Assembly: GCA_008933635.1 (NCBI GenBank)
Contig: WBUQ01000018.1
Span: 1-42,775 of the forward strand
Origin: Desulfobulbaceae bacterium
Lineage (GTDB): Bacteria; Desulfobacterota; Desulfobulbia; Desulfobulbales; Desulfocapsaceae
DNA: 42,775 nt
Reading direction: 5' to 3'
Made by a program: the position numbers and the translations under genes. Positions within the stretch are counted from its first letter, which is position 1; each line of letters opens with the position of its first letter. The notes beneath the pieces are model-generated. The model had not been told where the DNA came from and searched no databases. It worked only from the letters and a program-made list of their open reading frames with translations. Positions 9,585-18,109 of this stretch are shown piece after piece.

Positions 9585-12500
9585 TAAATGGTTTGACAAG
9601 CTGCGACACCTGTTCAGGAAGAGTCCAGATACTCAGAGAAACTCAGAGGGTAACATCTGTTTTGATAGTAGGCATGGGGCAGAGATAACGACAAGAGATG
9701 TCGTTGCTGGTAACAAATTTTCAGGTTCATCTATTAATTATGGAACAATTTCCAACGTGACTAACAATGTTCATTTGGCACCCAGTGGGCATGATCAGTC
9801 ATTTTTTGTTGGAGATATTGATGCAGATGATTCAGCAGATGATTATAGGATTAAAGAAGCGGAAATTAAACAGCGTCTATGGAAATTAGATGAAGCAATA
9901 GATTTATATGTAGAAATTCTATCAGACAAACCTCCCTTAAAAACTACATTTCTATCCTACATTAATTTAACGATTTGTTATTTATTGTTATCCGAAACAC
10001 CGGGTAATATCTATTTGGCTAGGAAGTGTTTTGAATCCGCAAGAAAAAATATATTCAAACCACAAGAAGAAAAACTTTATTATACAAAAGCTTTTTTGCT
10101 TTTTGCATTAGGTGATGAAAATATAGGAGAGGCTCTAGAATATTTGAATCAGGCACTTAATATTAACCCTGAATATGTTCGTGCAATAAATTTGAAAGCT
10201 TCACTATTGGAGGAGAAAAAAACGCCTATTACAGATGTTTTAAATGAATTATATTTTGATGAAAATGGTGATTTATTAAAGATACATCAAGATGACATGG
10301 GAAGTTTAAAGAATGTAGGTCATTTATACTCAAAAAAAGGTGATTTTGATTCTGCTTTAGATATTTTTCACAAAGCTCTTGCCATACGTGAAGATGATGC
10401 TGTTTTACACTGCTTCATAGGTGATGCACATTTATTCAAAGCATTGGGTAGTGGTGTAGATTCCGATATTGTCCTGAGTGAAGATGGGGTTCAGGAGTTA
10501 AGCTTAGCCGTAAAGTTTTATCGCTCTGGCAATGAATTGTACAAAGGAGGACAATATCCCAAGGATTTAAACTATTTTATAACTAACTATACAGCAGCTT
10601 TATGTTTAATAGGTAAACATAGAGAAGCATATGAAAAAGCTCAATATGGACTCAAGCTAGGCGTAGACCATGAAGAGTTATTCTTAAATAAGGCCAGACT
10701 TGAAACAATTTTCGGTAATTACGAAGATGCACATGAGAGTTTTGATAAAATTTCAGATGAAAATAGACTATTTGAAAGAGCAAATATTTTTTTATCAGAA
10801 GGCAGGTCAGATGATTGTATAAAGTTTCTCCATCAGTTAATGGAATCACAGGATAATGATTCTGAAATTTTTGCTAATTGTGAAGATTTGTTGGTTGAAG
10901 CATATCTACAAAAAGATAGTTTGGACAAAGTTTCAGGTCTGTTGCTAAAAGTAGGAAGAGAAAGAAGGGATACATGGCGTACCAAACTAGGATGGGCTAG
11001 ATATTATGATAAAACATCTGAATGGAATAGATGCGAAGAATTTGCATTAATTGCTATTCAGGAGTCAGATCGTCACCCAGGATGTGTTGTTGATGTTGTA
11101 AATATTTATGGTCGGAATGAACAATTCGGAAAAATAATACTGTTGTTACAGTCAATTATTGACGAAGAAAGGTGCTCACAAACATCTTATGCAGCTTTTG
11201 TCTATCGTAATCTTGCGAAAGCTCAATTGTTCGATGGACGATACCACGAGGTAATCAAATCTGCAGAGAAAGCCAAAGAGGTAAATGTCTATGAAGATGA
11301 GATTGGCAATCTGCAATTAGAAGCGTATTTGAAAATTGGTGATTATACAAATGCCAAATCGGTAGCAAAAGCACTCTACAGGAATCATCAAGATGATTAC
11401 CACCTAATCTATACTCTTGGAGCACTCCATATTGCAACTTGGGATTTAGAGAATGGGAAAAAATTTCTTGAACAATGTTTAGGTATCAACGATCAAGATG
11501 TTCGTGTATTGATTACACTCGGCCAAACATATTTTCTTGAAGGAGACTGTAACAAATCTCTAGAATTTGCACGACTAGCTAAAGATATTGATGTGTCTGA
11601 TCCCTCTTCACAAGCACATTCGTTTTTTATTCAACTTCATATGCTTTGTGGGGAAGTGGACTTGAGTGCTAAATATATGCACGAGTTTCACAATGACTTC
11701 CCTGATCAACAGATAGTTCATGTGTTTGGTTCTGAACATACTGAGACTGGTGAGACAAAAATACCTAATGAGTTAGCAGAAATTTTACAAGAAAGGGCAA
11801 CTAATTTTAAAACTGCCCTTGATCTGTATCGGAATAATTCTTTGCCACTAACATTCTTAGCAAAAACATTCAATTTAGCCGTAAGCGTTGTGTACGATTG
11901 GAGGAGATACTACGATTTAAAAATAAATATAGAGGATGGAAACCCTAAAGTTGTATTTGAAGAAACAAAGAATGTCCTCTCATTTGATAAAATTATATTA
12001 GATTATTTATCTTTGCTAATATTTGCAAGACTGGGTTTGCTTAATGAGATTCTTGATGAATTTAAGGGTATTTATGTTTCACATAGAACTTTGGAGGAAA
12101 TTACTTCGTCGATAGTGGTACAAAATGATTTTATGTCTAGAGAGATATTTAATGCACTACGATTTAGCCCGAAAGTAATTTATTTTTCCCCAGAGTCAAC
12201 TCTTAATGTGATTGAGGAAGAGGTCGTTGATGTATTTACCCAATCTGTAGAAGAGTCGCTTGTTTATGCACTAGAACAGGATATGCCAATTTGTTTTGGC
12301 GATGTTAAGGTGAGAAATTATGCAAAACAAAAAGGAAAGTTTATTAGCAGTGGGCCTGTTGCTATGCTGCATCGGTTGGCAGGGAAAAATAGAATTTCCT
12401 TGGCTGATTTGGCGAGAAAAAAATCAATCTTAATGGCGGAGTCTCATGACTTTATTACTTTCACATCGAAAGAGATGTTTGCTCTCGCATCAAAAAATAA

Positions 12501-12972
12501 TTTTATATTAACTGATGAATTGAAACAATATTTTGACTATTGTCTGAAAATTGATCCAGATGTTGACTCCTTTTGTGATGTTTATATTAATCTCTTTACA
12601 ATGCTTAATAAAAAAGGTGTTAGCTTTGAGTCTCTGACAGAGTGGATGAAATACTATGTAAGTACGTTTTGTAAATTGTCTTTTAAGGATACTATGAAAT
12701 CTTACTGGAATCCATATTTAAAGAGTCAGAAAAGCGGTGAAGTTATTCGTTATAGTAGAGCAGAGTATGCCTTGTTCTATCTATTTGTGTTTGTTGAAGT
12801 TGTTTTTGCAGGCCAGCAGGTAAAAAATTACCTGATCAGGTCTTTTTTGTATGAAATTAATCATGCTCCCCTACTAATATCATGTAATTCTTTGAGGCGC
12901 AAAGCGATAGAGTTGGCCCCTAAGGTTATTGAGCAAGGAAGCATTGGGGTAAATCAGAAGCAGATTAAATAA
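9577..12972 (+). CDS. Giant TPR protein with C-terminal PIN-like nuclease domain
   Basis: 1131 residues. The N terminus (38-46) repeats the TRDVVAGN motif of the upstream membrane protein, then a G/N-rich segment (SSINYGTISNVTNNV). Residues ~85-720 are a long array of tetratricopeptide-type helix pairs (for example KKGDFDSALDIFHKALAIRE and EYLNQALNINPEYVRAINLK). Residues ~800-945 look like a PIN domain: D809 in ILDYLSLLIFARLGLL, E840/E841 in SHRTLEEIT, E892/E893 in EESLVYALE and D909 in CFGDVKVRNYAKQKG. They fall in the order and spacing of DUF3368-like PIN ribonucleases. The YRNNSLPLTFLAKTFNLA block before it resembles sequence preceding the PIN domain in PIN-TPR-GreABC type conflict proteins. 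The C-terminal ~180 residues are helical and unassigned. I infer a sensor plus RNase of a defence or cell-suicide module. Confidence 0.8.
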   Translation: MSDKWFDKLRHLFRKSPDTQRNSEGNICFDSRHGAEITTRDVVAGNKFSGSSINYGTISNVTNNVHLAPSGHDQSFFVGDIDADDSADDYRIKEAEIKQRLWKLDEAIDLYVEILSDKPPLKTTFLSYINLTICYLLLSETPGNIYLARKCFESARKNIFKPQEEKLYYTKAFLLFALGDENIGEALEYLNQALNINPEYVRAINLKASLLEEKKTPITDVLNELYFDENGDLLKIHQDDMGSLKNVGHLYSKKGDFDSALDIFHKALAIREDDAVLHCFIGDAHLFKALGSGVDSDIVLSEDGVQELSLAVKFYRSGNELYKGGQYPKDLNYFITNYTAALCLIGKHREAYEKAQYGLKLGVDHEELFLNKARLETIFGNYEDAHESFDKISDENRLFERANIFLSEGRSDDCIKFLHQLMESQDNDSEIFANCEDLLVEAYLQKDSLDKVSGLLLKVGRERRDTWRTKLGWARYYDKTSEWNRCEEFALIAIQESDRHPGCVVDVVNIYGRNEQFGKIILLLQSIIDEERCSQTSYAAFVYRNLAKAQLFDGRYHEVIKSAEKAKEVNVYEDEIGNLQLEAYLKIGDYTNAKSVAKALYRNHQDDYHLIYTLGALHIATWDLENGKKFLEQCLGINDQDVRVLITLGQTYFLEGDCNKSLEFARLAKDIDVSDPSSQAHSFFIQLHMLCGEVDLSAKYMHEFHNDFPDQQIVHVFGSEHTETGETKIPNELAEILQERATNFKTALDLYRNNSLPLTFLAKTFNLAVSVVYDWRRYYDLKINIEDGNPKVVFEETKNVLSFDKIILDYLSLLIFARLGLLNEILDEFKGIYVSHRTLEEITSSIVVQNDFMSREIFNALRFSPKVIYFSPESTLNVIEEEVVDVFTQSVEESLVYALEQDMPICFGDVKVRNYAKQKGKFISSGPVAMLHRLAGKNRISLADLARKKSILMAESHDFITFTSKEMFALASKNNFILTDELKQYFDYCLKIDPDVDSFCDVYINLFTMLNKKGVSFESLTEWMKYYVSTFCKLSFKDTMKSYWNPYLKSQKSGEVIRYSRAEYALFYLFVFVEVVFAGQQVKNYLIRSFLYEINHAPLLISCNSLRRKAIELAPKVIEQGSIGVNQKQIK

Positions 12973-13163
12973 GATTAAATGCTATTTCACTTTACATTCC
13001 ATTTGCAATAATACATACAGTTTCCACTGTGTCGTGTTGCTTACACTATTAAAAGGAATGTTCATTATTTGTGTTTGCATGCTGCGAAATTAATCTTTTG
13101 TGGGTAAGCATATTTTTAAAATAAAGAATTGAATTATGATTTCTAGCTGCTATTGTGTGCACC

Positions 13164-13263
13164 ATTAAGAAAATAGCAATTTCCTTAATAATAATTGTGA
13201 TCACACAGGTTCTTTTGAATAGTTAAGAAAATACGCAGTCTCTTAACAATAGTCAAAAGTGTG
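13164..13263. other. Cluster of inverted repeats in the 594-base gap after the TPR-PIN gene
   Basis: The gap 12973-13566 has no convincing gene. Inside it are an imperfect hairpin ATTAAGAAA/TTTCCTTAAT (13164-13172 with 13180-13189), the palindrome TGTGATCACA (13196-13205), and a longer imperfect hairpin. The longer one pairs CACAC (13202-13206), TTTTGA (13213-13218) and GTTAAGA (13222-13228) with TCTTAAC (13241-13247), TCAAAA (13253-13258) and GTGTG (13259-13263). It could be a terminator region without a T-run, a small RNA or a protein-binding region. Confidence 0.45.
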
Positions 13264-13566
13264 CAATTTGTTAGGTCGCAATCAATATCCTGCCTTCTAT
13301 TGAATGGTTGCTTCATTTCCATGAATCGCTTCCCTCGCCAAATCACTTTCAAATCGTAAACTACGAATAATTATTCTTTCATCTCCTTCGCCTTTACACA
13401 ACAGTGCTTTTTGGCTGCTACAATACTTTGCTGCCACTATGTAGAAAAAAAACTGTAAATAATCAAAGGCATGGGTCAGATTCATTTTGACATTTTCAAT
13501 TTTTCAGCTACTAATCCATAAACAGATGTCAGAATCCATTATCATCATGGCAATAGGTATAAATTG

Positions 13567-13854
13567 ATGACTATTACGAAAGCCAATCTCGTCCAGCAGG
13601 TATATAAGAACCATCACGATCTGACCAAAACTCAGGCCAGCGATGCTGTTGAGGCATTCCTTCGCCTGTCAAAAAATACACTCATTAATGGTTCCGACCT
13701 CTTATTGAGTGGATTTGGGAAGTTTAACGTCAGAGATAAGAATCCACGCCGGGGACGTAATCCGCAAACAGGCGAAGACCTTATACTCAGTGCACGAAGG
13801 GTGGTGACTTTTAAGCCGTCCGGGATATTGCGAGATATGATCAATGGAGAGTAA
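13567..13854 (+). CDS. IHF/HU-family DNA-bending protein (IHF-alpha-like)
   Basis: 95 residues from ATG 13567. The full HU/IHF fold is visible: the TKANLVQQVYKNHHDLTKTQ helices, GSDLLLSGFGKFNVRDKNPR with the FGKF turn, RRGRNPQTGEDLI including the conserved Arg-Asn-Pro-Xaa-Thr-Gly minor-groove-intercalating arm, and RRVVTFKPS. Proline at the arm tip and the RNPQTGE sequence place it with IHF alpha subunits. An element-encoded IHF-like protein may help integrase and excisionase bend the attachment site or act at the iterons. AGG lies about 10 bases upstream; an adjoining TTG at 13564 is a less likely start. It is probably a horizontally acquired paralogue rather than the housekeeping copy. Confidence 0.88.
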   Translation: MTITKANLVQQVYKNHHDLTKTQASDAVEAFLRLSKNTLINGSDLLLSGFGKFNVRDKNPRRGRNPQTGEDLILSARRVVTFKPSGILRDMINGE

Positions 13855-14020
13855 GTCAGTAGAATAATTGGCGTGAATTGCGAGATCGACTTTGTTTCAT
13901 GCCTATTCTGCCGTGATTATGATAAAAATGATTTACTCTCCACTATTGCAATCGCCAATGACGGTACTTTCCCCGTGCTGATCATTTGTACCTGATCTCA
14001 GCTCTTCGAATGGTGATATC

Positions 14021-14605
14021 TTGGCCTATATACGATCGAAAGGAATTCTCACCAAATGGCTCGACAACAAGGGTTTCGGGTTCATAACACCGGAAAAGGA
14101 TAAACAAGAAGTCTTTGTTCATATCTCTTCATTTGCTAGGAATCTACCGCGGCGGCCACAAATTGGCGATACGGTCTTTTTCTACGTCATAAAGGACGAG
14201 AAAGGAAAAATCAAAGCCGTTGACGTGATCATTGAAGGTGTTGCGTCTGTCACCAAAACTGTTGTCTCCCGAAGAAGACCCATGGATGTAGAACGGAGCT
14301 CAAGAGGTAGTTGGAGACTACTCGTTATTTGTGTCATTCTCATCATTGGGGGCAGTGCTACCATTTTTGATAAATTCCTTTCTCGCAATGGTCAGCAGAT
14401 GCCAGCTTTTTCTCGAGTATCTACTGGATCGAGTGCTCCTCAGAAAGCTGTACAATCGTCATCAAGATATACCTGCGCTGGAAAGACCAGATGTTCACAG
14501 ATGAGCTCTTGCGAGGAGGCGACATTCTATCAGCGCAACTGTCCTGGAACTCTAATGGATGGTGACGGCGATGGGGTACCTTGTGAGAGGCAGCATTGCA
14601 ATTGA
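14021..14605 (+). CDS. Cold-shock domain / membrane / excalibur-domain protein
   Basis: 194 residues, probably starting at TTG 14021, the only reasonable start ahead of the fold. Residues 5-72 form a cold-shock (OB-fold) nucleic-acid-binding domain: KGILTKWLDNKGFGFITPE with the GFGFI RNP1-like motif, VFVHISSF as RNP2, and IGDTVFFYV. A transmembrane helix follows (LLVICVILIIGGSATI). The C terminus is an excalibur calcium-binding domain, YTCAGKTRCSQMSSCEEA followed by the DGDGDGVPCE calcium loop. This CSD-TM-excalibur layout recurs in proteobacteria. The cold-shock part would be cytoplasmic and the excalibur part outside. The molecular role is not known to me. Confidence 0.85.
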   Translation: MAYIRSKGILTKWLDNKGFGFITPEKDKQEVFVHISSFARNLPRRPQIGDTVFFYVIKDEKGKIKAVDVIIEGVASVTKTVVSRRRPMDVERSSRGSWRLLVICVILIIGGSATIFDKFLSRNGQQMPAFSRVSTGSSAPQKAVQSSSRYTCAGKTRCSQMSSCEEATFYQRNCPGTLMDGDGDGVPCERQHCN

Positions 14606-14900
14606 GTTACCACTCTGTAGTTTGTTGTCATCCTAGCACTCTGGAATAGTCTCAATTTCCAAAATTCAGCCGAACCTCATGCTTACAGTGAACATCTCCT
14701 CCTCCTAGGGAGAATCATGTTCCGTTCAAAATAATCTAGAAAAATCTTCTGTCTGTCGCTGATTATTTAAGTTATGATATTTCGGAAATACTTTGATTTA
14801 GAAGGACCTTAACCAAAGTCACTAAAATGATATAACATCTCAATCCGTGGAGATCTGCAGGTCAGCTCAATAATTTGTTGGGTATAAAACAGGATGCAAA
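14606..14900. other. Intergenic stretch, nothing recognised
   Basis: About 295 AT-rich bases between the cold-shock/excalibur gene and the nuclease gene. I see no gene, RNA or clear repeat; it presumably holds the promoter of the nuclease gene. Confidence 0.4.
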
Positions 14901-16004
14901 ATGGCAATCGCTATTCACATTGAAAAAGTTAGGCAGGGGCTGCGGGAAGGCAGATTTACTTCAGAGGCGGCTGTTTCGCAGGGAATACTTTTGCCGGCTT
15001 TGCATGCGCTTGGGTGGCCAGTTTTTGACACATCAATCGTAATTCCAGAATTTTCGGTTGAAGGCCGACGCGTCGATTATGCATTATGCCATCCTGAAAA
15101 CAGACCATCGGTATTTATCGAGGTCAAGAAGGTTGGATTATCCGAAGGCGCAGATCGACAGTTATTCGAATATGCTTTCCATCTTGGTGTACCGATGGCG
15201 ATCCTTACGGACGGCCAAGAGTGGAGTTTTTACCTTCCTGGTGAGCAAGGCCGTTACGACGAACGCAGAGTTTATAAACTTGATCTTCTGGAACGAGATA
15301 TTGCCGAGGCAAAAAGCAGACTTGACAGATATTTGAGCTACACCAATGTCTGTTCAGGTGCCGCTCTAAAGTCTGCACGTTCAGATTATCAGAATGTGGC
15401 ACGTGTCCGAATTATCGAAACGAATTTTCCTAAAGCATGGGAAGCTTTGCTTAAAGATCAGGATTCGTTGTTGTTGGAGCTGCTGGCTGAGAAAGTTGAA
15501 GACCTTTGCGGGTATAAACCTGATTTAGATATTTGCAGTCAATTTCTGGAAATGCAAATTCAGAACAACAAACATGTTGAGAAATATGACGTTGATAAAA
15601 AACCTCCTATAAAACAGACGAAGCCATTCACTCCTGCTGCCAGCACCAATCACTCTCGAACCGTTGACAATTTTAATTTCATATTCAAGGGACAAGAATT
15701 TCCTGCTCGTTCGGCGAGAGAGGTTATGACAAAACTTTTCCAACTGCTGTCTCAAGAGGATAGCGGGTTTCTTGATAGATTTGCATCACGTAAACATGGC
15801 AAGAAAAGGAGATATCTTGCAAGGGACAAACATGATCTCTACCCTGGTCGACCTGATTTGGCAGAACAACACTCTGTTGAAGTTGTTGCAGGATGGTGGA
15901 TTGGGACTAATTATAGCCGGAGAAACATACAGGATATAATCGAATTGGCACTTGAAGTTGCTGGGCCACAACTTCGTAATGCAACCAAGGCAAATGTATT
16001 GTGA
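14901..16004 (+). CDS. HsdR_N-type nuclease-domain protein
   Basis: 367 residues. The N-terminal ~140 residues match the type I restriction R-subunit N-terminal nuclease fold: TSEAAVSQGILLPALHALGW, VDYALCHPENRPSVFIEVKK (the D...E-x-K PD-(D/E)xK core), DRQLFEYAFHLGVPMAILTD and GQEWSFYLPGE. No helicase motifs follow, so it is a stand-alone relative, not HsdR itself. The C-terminal ~110 residues (NFNFIFKGQEFPARSAREVM to IQDIIELALEVAG) form a second domain; its W-x-x-G-T-N-Y/S pattern (GWWIGTNYSR) is common beside restriction-like nucleases. AGGA 7 bases before ATG 14901 supports the start. Its role is probably defence or element maintenance. An attC-like sequence follows its stop. Confidence 0.8.
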   Translation: MAIAIHIEKVRQGLREGRFTSEAAVSQGILLPALHALGWPVFDTSIVIPEFSVEGRRVDYALCHPENRPSVFIEVKKVGLSEGADRQLFEYAFHLGVPMAILTDGQEWSFYLPGEQGRYDERRVYKLDLLERDIAEAKSRLDRYLSYTNVCSGAALKSARSDYQNVARVRIIETNFPKAWEALLKDQDSLLLELLAEKVEDLCGYKPDLDICSQFLEMQIQNNKHVEKYDVDKKPPIKQTKPFTPAASTNHSRTVDNFNFIFKGQEFPARSAREVMTKLFQLLSQEDSGFLDRFASRKHGKKRRYLARDKHDLYPGRPDLAEQHSVEVVAGWWIGTNYSRRNIQDIIELALEVAGPQLRNATKANVL

Positions 16005-16010
16005 TCACTT

Positions 16011-16085
16011 GCCCAACGAATCACTGCACTGGATTTTTACTTCGCTGCGCTCCGTAAAAGCCAGTGAGTTCAACCGGTAGGAGGC
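16011..16085 (+). repeat. attC-like (integron recombination site) sequence
   Basis: It begins GCCCAAC (16011-16017), matching the RYYYAAC end of attC sites. It continues GAATCACTGCACTGG and folds into a long hairpin: CACTGG (16027-16032) pairs with CCAGTG (16061-16066), and TTTTAC with GTAAAA (16054-16059), around TTCGCTGCGCTCC. The right end reads GTTCAACCGGTAGG, one base away from the usual CGTTAGG. The next gene starts immediately after. No integron integrase is recognised, so this may be a relic or a cassette landed at a secondary site. Confidence 0.5.
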
Positions 16086-16538
16086 ATGATGAATGACATA
16101 AGTCGCACCTCGGCAAAAGGTCTTGCTCGATACGCAAGAGAATATTTTGATGCTGCTGTTGCGGCAGATGATGTTTTAGGAATGCGTCCTGGGTATGAAA
16201 TAGTTGCTCCAGCACCGGTTTTGTTTCTTGTTGCTCATTCGATAGAACTCACCCTTAAAGCATATTTGTTGTACAAAGGTAAATCATCGGAGGATATCAA
16301 AAAACTTTCTCACAAACTTAAGGATTGTTGGGATGAGGCCAAAAGTGAAGCTGTTGAGGATCATGTTACATTAACTACCGATGAAATTGAATTGTTGGAC
16401 CTAATAAACGATCTGCATGTATCCACTGAGCTAAGATACATAAAAACAGGATATAAAAATTTTCCAGTGTTTGGTCCTCTCTACAAATTGGCAAAAAAAC
16501 TATTGGATTTAATTTGTCCTCTTGTAGAATGTAATTAA
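16086..16538 (+). CDS. Small HEPN-like protein
   Basis: 150 residues, starting at ATG 16086 with TAGGAGG directly upstream. The centre reads VAHSIELTLKAYLLYKGKSS then LSHKLKDCWDEAK. This is the pattern of HEPN-superfamily four-helix proteins (helix with HSIEL-x-LKA, then a Gly, then a His-containing helix). The exact Rx4-6H catalytic motif is not visible, so it may be an inactive or regulatory member. HEPN proteins often act as RNases or toxin partners in defence and toxin-antitoxin loci. It follows an attC-like site and the HsdR_N-type nuclease gene, so it could be a cassette gene. Confidence 0.6.
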   Translation: MMNDISRTSAKGLARYAREYFDAAVAADDVLGMRPGYEIVAPAPVLFLVAHSIELTLKAYLLYKGKSSEDIKKLSHKLKDCWDEAKSEAVEDHVTLTTDEIELLDLINDLHVSTELRYIKTGYKNFPVFGPLYKLAKKLLDLICPLVECN

Positions 16539-16577
16539 GGCAATTTTGCTCCTAACTGCGACTGTAACAGACCGCTT

Positions 16578-16638
16578 ATAGATTGCCGCGGATACTTTCC
16601 GCGCCGTTCTTTTGGAAAAGGAATCATGTGCAATCTAT
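16578..16638. other. Nested inverted repeats (cloverleaf-like) between the two HEPN genes
   Basis: The outer 9-bp arms ATAGATTGC (16578-16586) and GCAATCTAT (16630-16638) enclose two smaller hairpins: CGCGGA/TCCGCG (16587-16592 with 16598-16603) and TTCTTTT/AAAAGGAA at about 16607-16623. The shape suggests a structured RNA or a foldable mobile-element end. No function is assigned. Confidence 0.4.
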
Positions 16639-16759
16639 GAAGAAAAGAAGCAAACATCGCAATTTTATCAAAGATTAGCAATTAAAATAAAAGTATATTC
16701 CTCGATTAAGTTTAATAATGTGTTCAATTAACGATTATTATTAAGTGCCAAGGGGCATT

Positions 16760-18109
16760 ATGAACAATATAAAAAAATTCCCAAAGATTCCAAAGAAAGA
16801 TATTTCTGATTTATATCCTTTGGTCCAGTCAGATATAGTTCCGAAAGTATATGAGTCACAAATTGTTTCTTATAAAGCTGAAGAAATAAATGAGTATAAT
16901 ATAGGCATTTGGCACAGATTTCTGGCAAAATATTATGGTCAGCCGACCGAAATTAATGCTTTTTTATGCAAGGCTAAGGATCATAAATGGATTCTTGATG
17001 AGAACTCCGAATTTCAGTCTGTCTGCGAGGCAGCTTTCCGTTACTCTGACGAATCACGTTCAAAGATTATTTTTTTAAATGTAAGCTCTGAGAATGAAAA
17101 AAACTATGATAATGGTTTGCTGACTATAGCCCCCACATTCTTAGAGTGGAGGTATTTTTTTGAATTGCCGTCAAAAAATATAATAACTATTGGGAGCAAG
17201 AATATTCATACAGAAATTTATATTTCTCTTGTTAATCCAGATAAATCAAATAAAGGAGAAATAAAGAAAGAGACTAAAGAATTTATTTCTATCCTTTTGG
17301 AAGATATCAAAAAGCACTCTGATAATCTTTTCAATCCGAAAAAGAGGTTTCGTGAAAAAGAAGTCTTTGCCTATACTTTGTGTAATGTTTACCTGTCAAA
17401 TTATTTAAGTGCTGAACATATTATTAAAATATCGGATCGAGAAGAGGAAAATTTGGCCAAAAATGTATTTGAATTTTCTGATAAGACACTTTTTATGGAT
17501 AAAAATGCTGCTGCACAGACTGGATCTACTATGCTTACTTGTGGCCTTTTTTATAGTTCTGCAATTTCGTACCTATTCATGGCCCTTGAAGGATTTATCA
17601 ATATTATATTCCATCGTTTTGTGAAGAAAGATGTTAACGATTTGGATATGGAAAGAGGGTTGAATATTGAACAAAAAATTAGACTGATGCCATATCTTTG
17701 TGATCGTTTTAACTATGACTTTAATGAAGTGGCCTCTGAAACATATAAAAATTTTATTCAACTTAAAAACTATCGAAATAAATTATTTCATTCAAAAGTA
17801 GATGACTCACTATTTAGCCTGATGGACATTTATGGATTATTTCATTACAATTATGGAATGGATGAATACAAAAATGATTTTCTACCTTATTATAAATCGA
17901 GATTAACTAAAAGTAATGTCATTCAAGTTAAAGAAATAGTCGACAAGATGATTGATAATATTATCAACGCTATGGATCAAACAGCACAAAAATATGTGAA
18001 AGAACATATTTTGAACAGTTTCGTAATTCCTTTCATGAATTCATCGGTGGGACAAGATCCACTGCTGCAACCAAAGAATGAAGAAGATAGCATTCCAATA
18101 AGAGCATAA
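16760..18109 (+). CDS. Large protein with C-terminal HEPN-type RxxxxH motif
   Basis: 449 residues. ATG 16760 is preferred because AAGGGG lies 4-5 bases upstream; the in-frame GTG at 16745 would add five residues. The N-terminal ~230 residues are a mixed alpha/beta region I do not recognise. From about residue 255 the protein is helical (FYSSAISYLFMALEGFINII, then RLMPYLCDRFNYDFNEV). It contains YRNKLFHSK with R339 and H344, an exact R-x4-H catalytic signature of HEPN ribonucleases and Abi-type proteins. I infer an abortive-infection-like RNase. It is strongly AT-rich and lacks obvious partner genes apart from the upstream HEPN-like gene. Confidence 0.7.
   Translation: MNNIKKFPKIPKKDISDLYPLVQSDIVPKVYESQIVSYKAEEINEYNIGIWHRFLAKYYGQPTEINAFLCKAKDHKWILDENSEFQSVCEAAFRYSDESRSKIIFLNVSSENEKNYDNGLLTIAPTFLEWRYFFELPSKNIITIGSKNIHTEIYISLVNPDKSNKGEIKKETKEFISILLEDIKKHSDNLFNPKKRFREKEVFAYTLCNVYLSNYLSAEHIIKISDREEENLAKNVFEFSDKTLFMDKNAAAQTGSTMLTCGLFYSSAISYLFMALEGFINIIFHRFVKKDVNDLDMERGLNIEQKIRLMPYLCDRFNYDFNEVASETYKNFIQLKNYRNKLFHSKVDDSLFSLMDIYGLFHYNYGMDEYKNDFLPYYKSRLTKSNVIQVKEIVDKMIDNIINAMDQTAQKYVKEHILNSFVIPFMNSSVGQDPLLQPKNEEDSIPIRA

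Noticed and set aside
13297-13485. 62-codon minus-strand frame before the IHF-like gene
   Set aside because: No ribosome site, no recognisable motif; likely chance.
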